Positions 26,044-34,170 of a DNA stretch of 64,000 nt are shown piece by piece; position 1 is the stretch's first letter, and each line of letters starts with the position of its first letter. The notes beneath the pieces were generated by a model. It saw only the letters and a program-made list of their open reading frames with translations. It searched no databases and was not told where the DNA came from. The stretch is taken from positions 124,001 to 188,000 of the forward strand of contig JADJDU010000030.1 in NCBI GenBank assembly GCA_016702505.1, in the 5' to 3' direction. The position numbers were made by a program, and so were the translations under genes. The stretch is from Microthrixaceae bacterium (GTDB lineage Bacteria > Actinomycetota > Acidimicrobiia > Acidimicrobiales > Iamiaceae).

Positions 26044-26846
26044 CGGGACGTCACCTCATCGAGGACCGAGTCGATCAGAACTGCGAGCGGCTGCGACTCA
26101 GGGTGCCGGCCACCGGGGGCGCGTCCGTGCAGGAGAAACTCGACGTTCCCATCGGCTCCTCGGATCGGTGAAGGCATGAACTCCATGATGGTCGCTCCCA
26201 GTGACTGAATCGCGGCGCCCACCTCTTCGAGGACCCTTCGCCACACCTCGGGGTCACCTATTACCCCCGAACCTCGGGCCGCCTCGGACCGGCCTGCTTC
26301 GAACTGCGGCTTTACCAGCCAGATCAGCTCGGCCCCCGGAGCGGCCAGGTTCAAGAGGGCAGGAGCCACGGTCCGTAGGGATATGAAACTGAGATCGGCC
26401 ACGACGACGTCTGGCCGTGGTCCGAAGTCGCCGGGCTGACTGTGTCTGATGTTGGTGCGTTCATGCACCTCGACGCGCGGATCGGTACGCAACCGTTGGT
26501 GGAGTTGACCTCGCCCGACGTCGACGGCAACTACCGATGACGCTCCGAGCTGAAGGGCGCAGTCGGTGAACCCCCCGGTGCTGGCTCCGGCATCGAGGAC
26601 ACGGCAACCGTTCAGATCGACCGCGAAGCGGTCGATTGCGCCAGCCAGCTTCTCGCCGCCGCGACCTACAAATCGTGGCGGTGGTGATCCAACCGAGATC
26701 GCCTCGTCGGGGGCAACCAGGCGCGAGGCCTTGGCCGCCGGAGCACCGTTGACCGTGACGGTGCCCGACCCGATTACCTCCCGAGCCCGTTCGCGGCTGG
26801 TTACCAGCCCTCGGCGAACCAGTTCGGCATCGAGGCGTCGGCGCAC
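26040..26846 (-). CDS. tlyA: TlyA-family rRNA 2'-O-methyltransferase
   Basis: A 268-aa protein with an N-terminal S4 RNA-binding domain (LVRRGLVTSRERAREVIGSG) and an FtsJ-like methyltransferase domain: VLDAGASTGGFTDCALQLGA binds SAM, with DVVVADLSFISLR and LIWLVKPQFEAGR following. In mycobacteria TlyA 2'-O-methylates 16S and 23S rRNA, which makes ribosomes sensitive to capreomycin. The start is GTG at 26846. It overlaps nadK at the 3' end and follows the lysine-rich gene after 13 nt. Confidence 0.92.
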   Translation of the reverse strand: MRRRLDAELVRRGLVTSRERAREVIGSGTVTVNGAPAAKASRLVAPDEAISVGSPPPRFVGRGGEKLAGAIDRFAVDLNGCRVLDAGASTGGFTDCALQLGASSVVAVDVGRGQLHQRLRTDPRVEVHERTNIRHSQPGDFGPRPDVVVADLSFISLRTVAPALLNLAAPGAELIWLVKPQFEAGRSEAARGSGVIGDPEVWRRVLEEVGAAIQSLGATIMEFMPSPIRGADGNVEFLLHGRAPGGRHPESQPLAVLIDSVLDEVTSR

Positions 26847-26859
26847 CGCCTCGGAGGGT

Positions 26860-27336
26860 TCAGCCCGCGGCCTTCTTGGCGGGCGCCTTCTTGGCGACAG
26901 CCTTCTTCGCGGGCGCCTTCTTTGCTGGGGCCTTCTTGGCAGCAGCCTTCTTGGCGGGCGCCTTCTTGGCAGCAGCCTTCTTCGCTGGGGCCTTCTTGGC
27001 GGCGGCCTTCGCTGCGGGTGCCTTTTCAGCAGCTGCTGACTTCTTCACAGGAACGACCGACTGGATCAACTTCTCGATCCGATCCAGGTCGGCGAGCGTC
27101 GCCAAGCCCCAGGCGTCGGCCGAGGCGATGATCTCACCTCGAACCTGCTCGACGAGGGCCTCGGTGTTCTTGCGGCTGCGTTCGACCAAGTCGATCACGA
27201 GGGCCTGGGCCTGCTCGGTCTGAACCTCACCCGCCTTCACCAATTCCTTCACCAGCGCCTCGGCCTTGGCCTGGGTCATCTCGGTGAACGACACCCCAGC
27301 TTCGAGAAACCGCTTGAGAACCTTGTTCTGTGCCAT
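26860..27336 (-). CDS. Small protein with histone H1-like lysine/alanine tail
   Basis: A 158-aa protein in two parts. Residues 1-100 are helical and mixed-charge (MAQNKVLKRFLEAGVSFTEM; ALVEQVRGEIIASADAWGL), reminiscent of phasin-like or polyhydroxyalkanoate-associated helices. Residues about 102-158 are almost only Lys, Ala and Pro in KKAPAKKAAA-type units, like actinobacterial histone-like tails that bind DNA non-specifically. Start chosen at the ATG of MAQNK; a TTG 21 nt upstream is possible. It precedes tlyA, where other actinobacteria also carry small genes. A nucleoid role is inference. Confidence 0.7.
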   Translation of the reverse strand: MAQNKVLKRFLEAGVSFTEMTQAKAEALVKELVKAGEVQTEQAQALVIDLVERSRKNTEALVEQVRGEIIASADAWGLATLADLDRIEKLIQSVVPVKKSAAAEKAPAAKAAAKKAPAKKAAAKKAPAKKAAAKKAPAKKAPAKKAVAKKAPAKKAAG

Positions 27337-27396
27337 CTTGTCAGCGTATGCCTGCAAACTGGTGCTAGCAAAAGTTCGCAGTCGGGCGAGGACCCA

Positions 27397-28131
27397 TTAG
27401 AGGCTTCCGATGCTGCCGGGCGGCCAGATCTTCAGGAATGCCCTCCCGACGATCAGATCCTCGTCCACGGGGCCGAAGCACCGACCATCGCCGGAGTTCA
27501 CCCGGTTGTCGCCGAGGACGAAGACATGTCCCTCGGGTACGAGGTATCCCTCGGCGGTGAACAGCGCCTGCATCTCGCCGGTGCTGCACCCTTGATCCAC
27601 CGTCTGAAGCCCGTGGGTGTAGGGCTCATCGAGGGCAACTCCATCGATGCGGACCGAGCCGTCGATTATCGAGACCCGTTCACCTTCGAGGCCGATCACC
27701 CTCTTGATCAGGTCGTTGATGTTGCTGGACGCCGTGTACTCCGATGGTGGGCGATGGAACACCACGATGTCGCCGCGCCGAGGGTCATGAAGGCGATATG
27801 AGAGCTTGTTGACGACCACTCGGTCGTTCTTCACCAAGGTGGTGGCCATGGAAGGCGATGGGATCCAGAAGGTCTGGAACAAGAAGGAACGAATGAGAAC
27901 GGCAACCAGAACAGCACCACCGACCACCACCACCCACTCGATGATGTTGCGCAGAGCCGAACGCTTGGCTTTGGTCTTGGACCCATACCGAACAGAGTCG
28001 TCGGTTGGATCAGATCCCGGACTCGAGCTCTCCCCCATCTGGGTCCGAGCCGGTTCGGCATTGGGTGATGACACGGGGACCGACGCTAGCGCGCTCCCCT
28101 CCGACGCAGAACGCGCCGTCGCCGTCGCCAA
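27397..28131 (-). CDS. lepB: Signal peptidase I
   Basis: Cleaves signal peptides from exported proteins. After a hydrophilic leader, one membrane helix (IIEWVVVVGGAVLVAVLIRS, about 92-111) precedes the active-site serine in FWIPSPSMATTLVKNDRV. The general-base lysine is in NDLIKRVIGLEGERV. Box D/E is GDIVVFHRPP and FVLGDNRVNSGDGRCFGPV. The longest frame starts with a TTG directly after the pafC stop (244 aa); an ATG at 28038 would give 213 aa and keep all catalytic parts. Start uncertain, function firm. Confidence 0.92.
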   Translation of the reverse strand: MATATARSASEGSALASVPVSSPNAEPARTQMGESSSPGSDPTDDSVRYGSKTKAKRSALRNIIEWVVVVGGAVLVAVLIRSFLFQTFWIPSPSMATTLVKNDRVVVNKLSYRLHDPRRGDIVVFHRPPSEYTASSNINDLIKRVIGLEGERVSIIDGSVRIDGVALDEPYTHGLQTVDQGCSTGEMQALFTAEGYLVPEGHVFVLGDNRVNSGDGRCFGPVDEDLIVGRAFLKIWPPGSIGSL

Positions 28132-29073
28132 CTACTGGTAGCGAGCCAAGACCCTAAGGGCGGCCTGCGCGGCCAGGTCCGGCCCGCCCAGTCGCTCGTC
28201 GATCGAGACGATGCGAGCGTCGGGGCCTACACGTAGGAGGAGTCGCTCGAGCCAGCTCGAACCCGTCACCGCCAGCGTGACCTCGAGACGTTCTCCGTTC
28301 CATTGATGCGCACGTATCGGATAGGCCTCCACAACCCACGAGGCGCTCGATGGCAGGTCGAGCACGACCTCGGGCAGCCCGACATCGAGATCTAGCGTGG
28401 CCGGGATCCGACGGGGAGGAGGCTCTGCCCCCGTCTCGGTCACGACTAGGTCGGTGATGCGGTCAAGGCGGAAGTTGCGTGATTCCCCCTTGTTCACGTC
28501 TACTCCAACCAGATACCACTCGTCGTTCTCGTGGAACACCCGCCAGGGCTCCACCTCACGGGCTGATCTCTCGTCGCGGCCGTAGTTCCAGTAGGTAAAG
28601 GTGATCCGGCGTCGATCCGCGATGGCCTGGTCGATCGCCCGGGCCATTGGTCCGCCGTCATGGTCTACCGCGACCTCGAACGTCTCCCCGAGGGCGATGC
28701 CCAGTTGATCGGCCAGCTTGGCCAATGCACGGGCCAGCGGGGCGGTCGAATCGCCGTCGAGGTCCACCAAGGCTCCGGCGGCGGTCAACAGTGCAATCTG
28801 TTCGGCCCTCGTCATCCTCAACGGCTTGCGGAAGGCCAGGAGGCACACCTCCACCCTCGACTCTTCGATGATCACGAGGAAGGGCATGTCATCGAAGTTC
28901 GAAGAACCGTCGCCGATCATCGAGGCCATCTGGAGCTCGCCGAGGAGATCGGCCCGACTCATGGCAAAGCGGGCGCAGGCCTCGTCGATCGCCACACCTT
29001 CGGGGTGGGATGCGATCCATTGAAGCATCGCCAATAGTCGCTGGATCCGGGTGGCAACGGTGATCCGGCTCAT
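28132..29073 (-). CDS. pafC: WYL-domain regulator, PafC-like
   Basis: A 313-aa protein: N-terminal winged-helix region (RIQRLLAMLQWIASHPEGVA), WYL domain with ITFTYWNYGRDERSAREVEP and RVFHENDEWYLVGVDVNKGE, and a WCX-like C-terminus. PafB and PafC form a heterodimeric activator of the LexA-independent DNA-damage response in mycobacteria. Its start overlaps the pafB stop by 4 nt. The pair lies near pafA, as in mycobacteria, though a DUF3866-type gene intervenes. Confidence 0.85.
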   Translation of the reverse strand: MSRITVATRIQRLLAMLQWIASHPEGVAIDEACARFAMSRADLLGELQMASMIGDGSSNFDDMPFLVIIEESRVEVCLLAFRKPLRMTRAEQIALLTAAGALVDLDGDSTAPLARALAKLADQLGIALGETFEVAVDHDGGPMARAIDQAIADRRRITFTYWNYGRDERSAREVEPWRVFHENDEWYLVGVDVNKGESRNFRLDRITDLVVTETGAEPPPRRIPATLDLDVGLPEVVLDLPSSASWVVEAYPIRAHQWNGERLEVTLAVTGSSWLERLLLRVGPDARIVSIDERLGGPDLAAQAALRVLARYQ

Positions 29074-30026
29074 GCTGGTCCCCCGTCCCTCGGCGCCAGA
29101 TCGTCATGAGCGCTCGAGACCACCGAGGTCAGCCACTCGTACATCTGCTTCCTCTGTTCGGGGGGTGACAGCACCTCGGCCCGATCCAGGAAGGTCAACA
29201 GCCAGGATCGGAAACCATCGGTGTTGTGCACCTCGAGGCGAAGGACGAGACCAGCCTCATCATCGGATACGACCTCGACGTCTGGCACGGAGCCACGGAC
29301 CGCAATTGCGGCCACGCTGTCGAACCAGACGTCGGCGTAGAACGGGGGATTCTCACCAGGAAGGGCCCACGGGTCGAGGGTGAGTTCCTCGGCGGGCCTG
29401 TGAGCCGTTGACGCCGACCCGGGAGAATCCAACTCGAGCGGGGCTTCCATTCGGCCGACGCGGAACCACCGCTGAGCGTCGCGATCGTGGTCATGACCGT
29501 TGAGGTACCACCGACCTCGGGCGAACTCGATTCGCACCGGATCGATCTCTCGTCTCTCCCCCCGATAGCCGAACCGCAGGCGACATCGATCCACGACCGC
29601 TGAGAATGCCGAAACCAGGTTCGGGTCGTCGGTGACCTCGATGCGTTGGGCGACGCGGGCAGCGGCACCACCGAGCTTGAACACCGCCCGCTGCCCGAGT
29701 CCTCCGGTGAAGCCGACCATGGCGGCGGCCAGGTTCAGTGCCTCCAGCTCGTCCTCGTCGAGGTTGGCCGCAGGCTGATCCAAACCTTGTCGATCGAGGC
29801 GATACCCCATTGTCGGAGGGTCAGATGCTGGCACCGGCTCCATCAGGAGGGGGAGGTTCATCTCGCGCAATTCGTCCTTGTCCCGCTCGAACTGGCGATG
29901 GAACGACGCCGCACTCTCGGGATAGCCCGGTACCCGGGAGTGGATCTCGGCTGCCGACAGAGGACGTGGCGTGTCTTGAAGGAGGTTGATGAGCGAAAGG
30001 ATTCGCCCGACTCGGCTCGACGACAT
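29070..30026 (-). CDS. pafB: WYL-domain regulator, PafB-like
   Basis: A 318-aa paralogue of the next gene. N-terminal winged helix (RVGRILSLINLLQDTPRPLS) and ERDKDELREMNLPLL segment, WYL core RLRFGYRGERREIDPVRIEF and GRWYLNGHDHDRDAQRWFRV, and a C-terminal WCX-like extension. First gene of the coupled pafB-pafC pair. Expected to act with PafC as a transcription activator responding to DNA damage. The 189 nt upstream contain a short tandem repeat and could hold its promoter. Confidence 0.85.
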   Translation of the reverse strand: MSSSRVGRILSLINLLQDTPRPLSAAEIHSRVPGYPESAASFHRQFERDKDELREMNLPLLMEPVPASDPPTMGYRLDRQGLDQPAANLDEDELEALNLAAAMVGFTGGLGQRAVFKLGGAAARVAQRIEVTDDPNLVSAFSAVVDRCRLRFGYRGERREIDPVRIEFARGRWYLNGHDHDRDAQRWFRVGRMEAPLELDSPGSASTAHRPAEELTLDPWALPGENPPFYADVWFDSVAAIAVRGSVPDVEVVSDDEAGLVLRLEVHNTDGFRSWLLTFLDRAEVLSPPEQRKQMYEWLTSVVSSAHDDLAPRDGGPA

Positions 30027-30215
30027 TGAAGGTGGATCCTAAGAGGCTGGATGACAGCCTTGACCGTATGCCCTTGCCAATACGAGGCTCGACCCGTCTG
30101 AAGCTTGGCCTCGCCGGATGTGCCTGACTCGGGGCCTTCTTGCCTCCAGGGGTCTTCGGAGGATGGCGAGGTGTGTCAGGTGAGGTGTGTCAGGTGAGGT
30201 GTCGTGTCGCCGGCG
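30027..30215. other. Intergenic region upstream of pafB
   Basis: 189 nt between the DUF3866-type gene stop and the pafB start. Apart from a 14-bp tandem repeat at its left part in minus-strand order (30168-30201) and a weak CCTCC...GGAGG stem near 30142-30161, I see no clear promoter or operator. A recA-type PafBC box was not recognised. Confidence 0.4.
30168..30201 (+). repeat. Short tandem repeat, 14-bp unit
   Basis: GAGGTGTGTCAGGT occurs twice back to back (30168-30181, 30182-30195), followed by a partial third unit (GAGGTG). It is non-coding, 15 nt beyond the stop of the DUF3866-type gene. Confidence 0.7.
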
Positions 30216-31229
30216 CTATCGAATCGACTGGGCGGCCCAACGACCGGCGCTGGCGGCAGCGTCGAAGAAGGCTCGATCCTCATTGATGCCTCTGCCCATC
30301 GTCTTCACCACGAGTCCGGCATCGCTCAGATCGGCGTCGATGTGACCAGGATCGATCTCGTGCCACTGGTGCCGATCAAGGTGTGCTGGGTGACCCGTTC
30401 CGGGCGGAACCGGAACGTCGACCACCGACCGCACCGCTTCGAGCGCGGTCAGCGTGTGATGGCTGATCCCCTGGTGACGGGGCCGGCCGTCACCCGAGGA
30501 GACCCGTACGCAGGCGATGGCCCTCCCGCCCAACCAATCCACGGCATCTAGTGCGGGGGCCACCTCGAGCCCGGTGAAGCCGAGCCTGGAGCCGGTTCCG
30601 GCGACGCCGGGCCCCATGGCCACCACGATCACCTCGGCACCGAGTACGTGGCGAGCCGCGGCCAGCGCACTCGGCACGTTCAGGCACTCCAGGTCTCCTC
30701 CGAACGCGTGCCCCGCGGTCACGGTACCAACCAGGAGGTTACGGTCGCTCAACTCGGCGACCATTTCGCTGAGCGCCAACGGCAAGGCCCCACCATCGGT
30801 CATGACGTAGGCAATCCGAACCTCGGGCCGGGCCGCTGTCATGGCAGCAACTAGGACCGGTAGATGGCTGTGCAGGCCGGCGACCACCACTGGCGTACCG
30901 TCCAGATCGGTCGCCATGTCGGGCTGGTCCTCCTCGACCGCGCCGGCATCGATCTGGATGCTGGTGTAGCGGAGCTTCATCAGATGCCCAGGTCCGGGAT
31001 CTGACCACGGGCCACGGGTCAGGTTCCAGTGCACGACGTGCCATCCCCCCGTCCCCAGGCCCAGGCCTACCGCGGTCGTGTTGACCACGACGCGGTCTCC
31101 AATGGCCACCGGCCCAGTGGTCTGGGTGACGGAGTAGGCCCGATCACCAGTATCCAACCGAACTCGGGTGATCCCCGATCGTTTCCCGATCACCTCAACC
31201 ACGGTGGCCTCGCTGAACGCTGGCATCAC
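30216..31229 (-). CDS. DUF3866-type protein of unknown function
   Basis: A 337-aa cytosolic protein. An N-terminal beta-rich part (VVEVIGKRSGITRVRLDTGD, then AYSVTQTTGPVAIGDRVVVN) precedes a larger alpha/beta part with GLHSHLPVLVAAM, VRIAYVMTDGGALPLALSE and GPGVAGTGSRLGFTGLEVAP. This matches my recollection of actinobacterial DUF3866 proteins; no catalytic activity is known to me. Lies 28 nt after pafA on the same strand, within the Pup-proteasome neighbourhood. Whether it takes part in pupylation is unknown. Confidence 0.6.
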   Translation of the reverse strand: MMPAFSEATVVEVIGKRSGITRVRLDTGDRAYSVTQTTGPVAIGDRVVVNTTAVGLGLGTGGWHVVHWNLTRGPWSDPGPGHLMKLRYTSIQIDAGAVEEDQPDMATDLDGTPVVVAGLHSHLPVLVAAMTAARPEVRIAYVMTDGGALPLALSEMVAELSDRNLLVGTVTAGHAFGGDLECLNVPSALAAARHVLGAEVIVVAMGPGVAGTGSRLGFTGLEVAPALDAVDWLGGRAIACVRVSSGDGRPRHQGISHHTLTALEAVRSVVDVPVPPGTGHPAHLDRHQWHEIDPGHIDADLSDAGLVVKTMGRGINEDRAFFDAAASAGRWAAQSIR

Positions 31230-31257
31230 GCGACCTCGTGGCTGGGGGTGAGACCGA

Positions 31258-32616
31258 TCACAGCGAGGCGATCAGCTTCTCGACCCGGTCGTCGTGAGAC
31301 TTGAATGGGTCCTTGCACAGGACGGTCCGCTGGGCCTGGTCGTTCAGCTTCAGGTGGACCCAGTCCACCGTGTAGTCCCGCTTGCGCTCTTTGGCCTTGC
31401 GGATGAACTCACCTCGGAGCCGAGCCCGGGTGGTCTGAGGCGGCTGGTCGGTGGCCAGCTCTATCTCGGCATCGTCACAAACCCGGTCGACCAGGCCCCG
31501 GGCCTGCATCCGGTAGAACAGGCCGCGATCTCGGCTGATGTCGTGGTATTGGAGATCCACGAGGGCGACCTGGGGATCCGAGAGGCTGAGGCCGTGGCGT
31601 TCCCGGTAGGACTCGATCAGGTTGTGCTTGATGACCCAGTCGCAGCCGGTGTCCAACGCCAGCGGATCGCGCTCGATGGTGGTGACGGCATGCTCCCAGG
31701 CTTCGAGGGCCATCTTCTCTTCGGGGTTCAGGCCACGAGTCTCGGCGTAGCGCAGCGCCCGCTGGAGGTACTCGCTCTGGATGTCCAGTGCCGATACCTC
31801 TCGACCGTTGGCCAGTCTCACCTTGCGGGTGCAGGTGATGTCGTGGCTGATCTCGCGGATGGCCCGGATCGGGTTCTCCAGGGTCATGTCCCGAAGGACG
31901 ACGTTGGGTTCCTCCAACATGCGCAGCAGCAGGCTGGTGGCCCCGACCTTGAGGAAGGTGGCGTGTTCGCTCATGTTCGAGTCGCCCACGATCACGTGCA
32001 GCCGTCGGTAGCGCTCAGCATCGGCGTGGGGTTCGTCTCGGGTGTTGATGATCGGCCTCGACCTGGTCGTTGCACTGGACACCCCCTCCCAGATGTGCTC
32101 GGCCCGCTGACTGATCGAGAACATCGCTCCCCGTGCGGTCTGAAGCACCTTGCCCGCTCCGGCATAGATCTGGCGGCTGACCAGGAACGGGATGAGCACC
32201 TCGGCGTAGTGGCCGAAGTCGTCGCGCCGACTGGTGAGGTAGTTCTCGTGACAGCCATAGGAGTTACCGGCCGAGTCGGTGTTGTTCTTGAACAGGTACA
32301 CCGTGCCCCGGATGCCTTCCTCGTGAAGACGTTGTTCAGCGCTGACCACGAGCTGTTCGAGGATGCGCTCACCCGCCTTGTCGTGGATGACGACGTCACG
32401 CACCGAATCGCACTCCGGGGTTGCGTACTCGGGGTGGCTCCCGACGTCGAGGTACAGGCGGGCACCATTCACCAAGAACACGTTGCTGCTGCGTCCCCAA
32501 GAGACCACTCGCCTGAACAGGTAGCGGGCCACCTCGTCGGGGCTCAGTCGACGTTGACCTCGCGACGTACACGTGACGCCGTACTCGTTCTCGAGGCCCA
32601 CGATTCGACGCTCCAC
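31258..32616 (-). CDS. pafA: Pup-protein ligase PafA
   Basis: Attaches Pup to substrate lysines after phosphorylating its C-terminal glutamate. Starting at GTG 32616 (MERRIVGLENEYGVTC) the protein is 452 aa, typical of PafA. The ATP/Mg2+ site begins with ENEYG; other carboxylate-amine-ligase-fold motifs are YLDVGSHPEYATPECDS, KNNTDSAGNSYGCHENYL, RPIINTRDEPHADAERYRRL and HVIVGDSNMSEHATFLK. The open frame reaches 32691, but that extension is not family-like. It is a paralogue of dop, 2.6 kb upstream. A lipoprotein gene lies between it and prcA. Confidence 0.95.
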   Translation of the reverse strand: MERRIVGLENEYGVTCTSRGQRRLSPDEVARYLFRRVVSWGRSSNVFLVNGARLYLDVGSHPEYATPECDSVRDVVIHDKAGERILEQLVVSAEQRLHEEGIRGTVYLFKNNTDSAGNSYGCHENYLTSRRDDFGHYAEVLIPFLVSRQIYAGAGKVLQTARGAMFSISQRAEHIWEGVSSATTRSRPIINTRDEPHADAERYRRLHVIVGDSNMSEHATFLKVGATSLLLRMLEEPNVVLRDMTLENPIRAIREISHDITCTRKVRLANGREVSALDIQSEYLQRALRYAETRGLNPEEKMALEAWEHAVTTIERDPLALDTGCDWVIKHNLIESYRERHGLSLSDPQVALVDLQYHDISRDRGLFYRMQARGLVDRVCDDAEIELATDQPPQTTRARLRGEFIRKAKERKRDYTVDWVHLKLNDQAQRTVLCKDPFKSHDDRVEKLIASL

Positions 32617-32700
32617 GCCTTCACCGTACCGGCGCGAGGCAACATCGAGATGACATCGTGGGCTGTCCTGAGGATCGGGTGGATTCGCCACCCAGCTCGG

Positions 32701-33468
32701 TCAGCCGAACGAGCACGCTGAGTTGATCGATTCCTTCAGTTCGGGGTCTGGAAATCTCTCGTCCAACGTCCCGAACGCCTCGGTCATGGTCTCGATCTGA
32801 CGTTGGAAGGCCCCGACCAGTTCGGTCACCTCGGACTGAAACGAGGCGGGGTCCGCGATGTCGGCCTTCCGGGCCTGGTCTCCTGCGGTGTCGAAGGCCC
32901 CTCGCACGTCTTCGAACATGGCGGCCATCTCGCGCACCAGGCGCTCACCTCCGTCGACGTCGGGGACCGGGCTGTCCTCGAGCTGTTCGACCAGGACGGT
33001 CGTGCGATCGGCCACGTCGTGGAACAGTTCGGCGATAGCGGTTCGAGCCGCGGCAAGATCGCCGGGAACGATGGTGGCGTTCAGCCCTTCACTGGCGGTG
33101 GCCACCGCATCCAGCCATGTCTGGAAGGCCCGGCAGAAGCCACCGGCCCATACTGCGGCCGACACGGAGGCTGGAGCTCGCGACACCGAATCCTGGGGCG
33201 AGGAGCCGTCACGGACCGATCCATCGGATCCGCGTACCGACGTCGTGGTCGTGGGAGCGTCAACCGACTGCCCGCCGTCACCAGTGGTACAGGCCCCGCA
33301 CACCAGCACGGCCGCCATGACCAGGCCCGCGAGCCGGGTCGGGAGCCTTTCCGTCCACCAGCCGGGTTGGAATCGGATCGGCCCGAGACGCCTCGAATGG
33401 GAGGAGCCCACCCGGTCCGAACTGGGGGCACAAACTGGCGGCCTTCCCTCAGATCGATTCATGATCAC
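32701..33468 (-). CDS. Putative lipoprotein inside the proteasome cluster
   Basis: A 255-aa protein, unrecognised. A long positively charged N-terminus leads to a hydrophobic segment (RLAGLVMAAVLVCGACTTGD, about 45-64) with a lipobox-like CGA-C, so the mature protein probably starts at a lipidated cysteine. A Ser/Thr/Pro-rich linker (about 68-95) precedes a helical acidic domain with one cysteine near each end (GGFCRAFQTWLDAV and INSACSFG), perhaps a disulfide. Starts 12 nt after the prcA stop and ends 84 nt before the pafA start, all co-directional. An exported protein within a cytosolic degradation operon is unexpected. Start uncertain. Confidence 0.65.
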   Translation of the reverse strand: MIMNRSEGRPPVCAPSSDRVGSSHSRRLGPIRFQPGWWTERLPTRLAGLVMAAVLVCGACTTGDGGQSVDAPTTTTSVRGSDGSVRDGSSPQDSVSRAPASVSAAVWAGGFCRAFQTWLDAVATASEGLNATIVPGDLAAARTAIAELFHDVADRTTVLVEQLEDSPVPDVDGGERLVREMAAMFEDVRGAFDTAGDQARKADIADPASFQSEVTELVGAFQRQIETMTEAFGTLDERFPDPELKESINSACSFG

Positions 33469-33480
33469 CCAAGGTGGCGG

Positions 33481-34170
33481 TCAGGTAGGCGACAACAGGG
33501 CCGAGACCTCGTCGTCATCGAGGCGTCGAAAGCAGCGCCTGACACCGTTGCGATCCAGGAGGGCAACCTCGAGGTCGCCCGAAGCCAGCTCCCGGTCAGG
33601 CCCGGCCAGCGCAGTGATGGCCGCCGATAGGGCTCCAGCCAGGTTCGGAATGGGCTGATCCCCCAAGGCGCTGGTCAACCTCTCGGCGACCGCCTCGGCG
33701 TCTCCTCCCAGGGTCGCATTGATGTCCTCGTCTATGACCGTGCCGTCGTAGAGGAGGTGGAAGAGTTGGTCTCGCCCGGGCTCGGGGGCCACTTCGGCCA
33801 CCAGGATCTCCACTTCGAGGGGCTTCATCTCGTGGGTGAAGACCTGTCCCAGGATCTGCGCGTACTGGTTGGCCAGACTCCTGGCGTCGACGTCCTCGCG
33901 GCTGAACGAGTAGCCCTTCAGATCGGCGGCACGAACACCGGCGATTCGAAGCTGATCGAACTCGTTGTACTTTCCAACCCCGGCGAACGCGATCCGGTCG
34001 TAGATCTCAGACACCTTGCGCAACGTGCTCGACGGGTTCTCGGCGACGATGAGGATCCCCTCGGTGCAGACGACTGCAACCAGGCTGCGACCTCGGGCGA
34101 TGCCCTTGCGTGCATAGTCGGCCCGGTCCTTCATGACCTGCTCGGGAGCGACGTAGAACGGCATGCTCAT
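33481..34170 (-). CDS. prcA: 20S proteasome alpha subunit
   Basis: Forms the outer heptameric gating rings of the bacterial proteasome. The 229-aa protein has the usual N-terminus (PFYVAPEQVMKDRADYARKG, then GIARGRSLVAVVCTEGILIV). KVSEIYDRIAFAGVGKYNEF and the FTHEMKPLEVEILVAEV segment are also typical of bacterial alpha subunits. The start overlaps the prcB stop by 4 nt, so beta is made first and alpha is coupled, as in other actinobacteria. Confidence 0.95.
   Translation of the reverse strand: MSMPFYVAPEQVMKDRADYARKGIARGRSLVAVVCTEGILIVAENPSSTLRKVSEIYDRIAFAGVGKYNEFDQLRIAGVRAADLKGYSFSREDVDARSLANQYAQILGQVFTHEMKPLEVEILVAEVAPEPGRDQLFHLLYDGTVIDEDINATLGGDAEAVAERLTSALGDQPIPNLAGALSAAITALAGPDRELASGDLEVALLDRNGVRRCFRRLDDDEVSALLSPT

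Noticed and set aside
26876..27040. Repetitive DNA resembling a microsatellite or repeat array
   Set aside because: It is the codon repetition of the Lys/Ala/Pro tail of a coding gene, not a CRISPR or non-coding array.
31294..32721. 475-aa plus-strand frame opposite pafA
   Set aside because: Open only because of GC bias and codon structure of pafA; no family resemblance and no ribosome-binding site.
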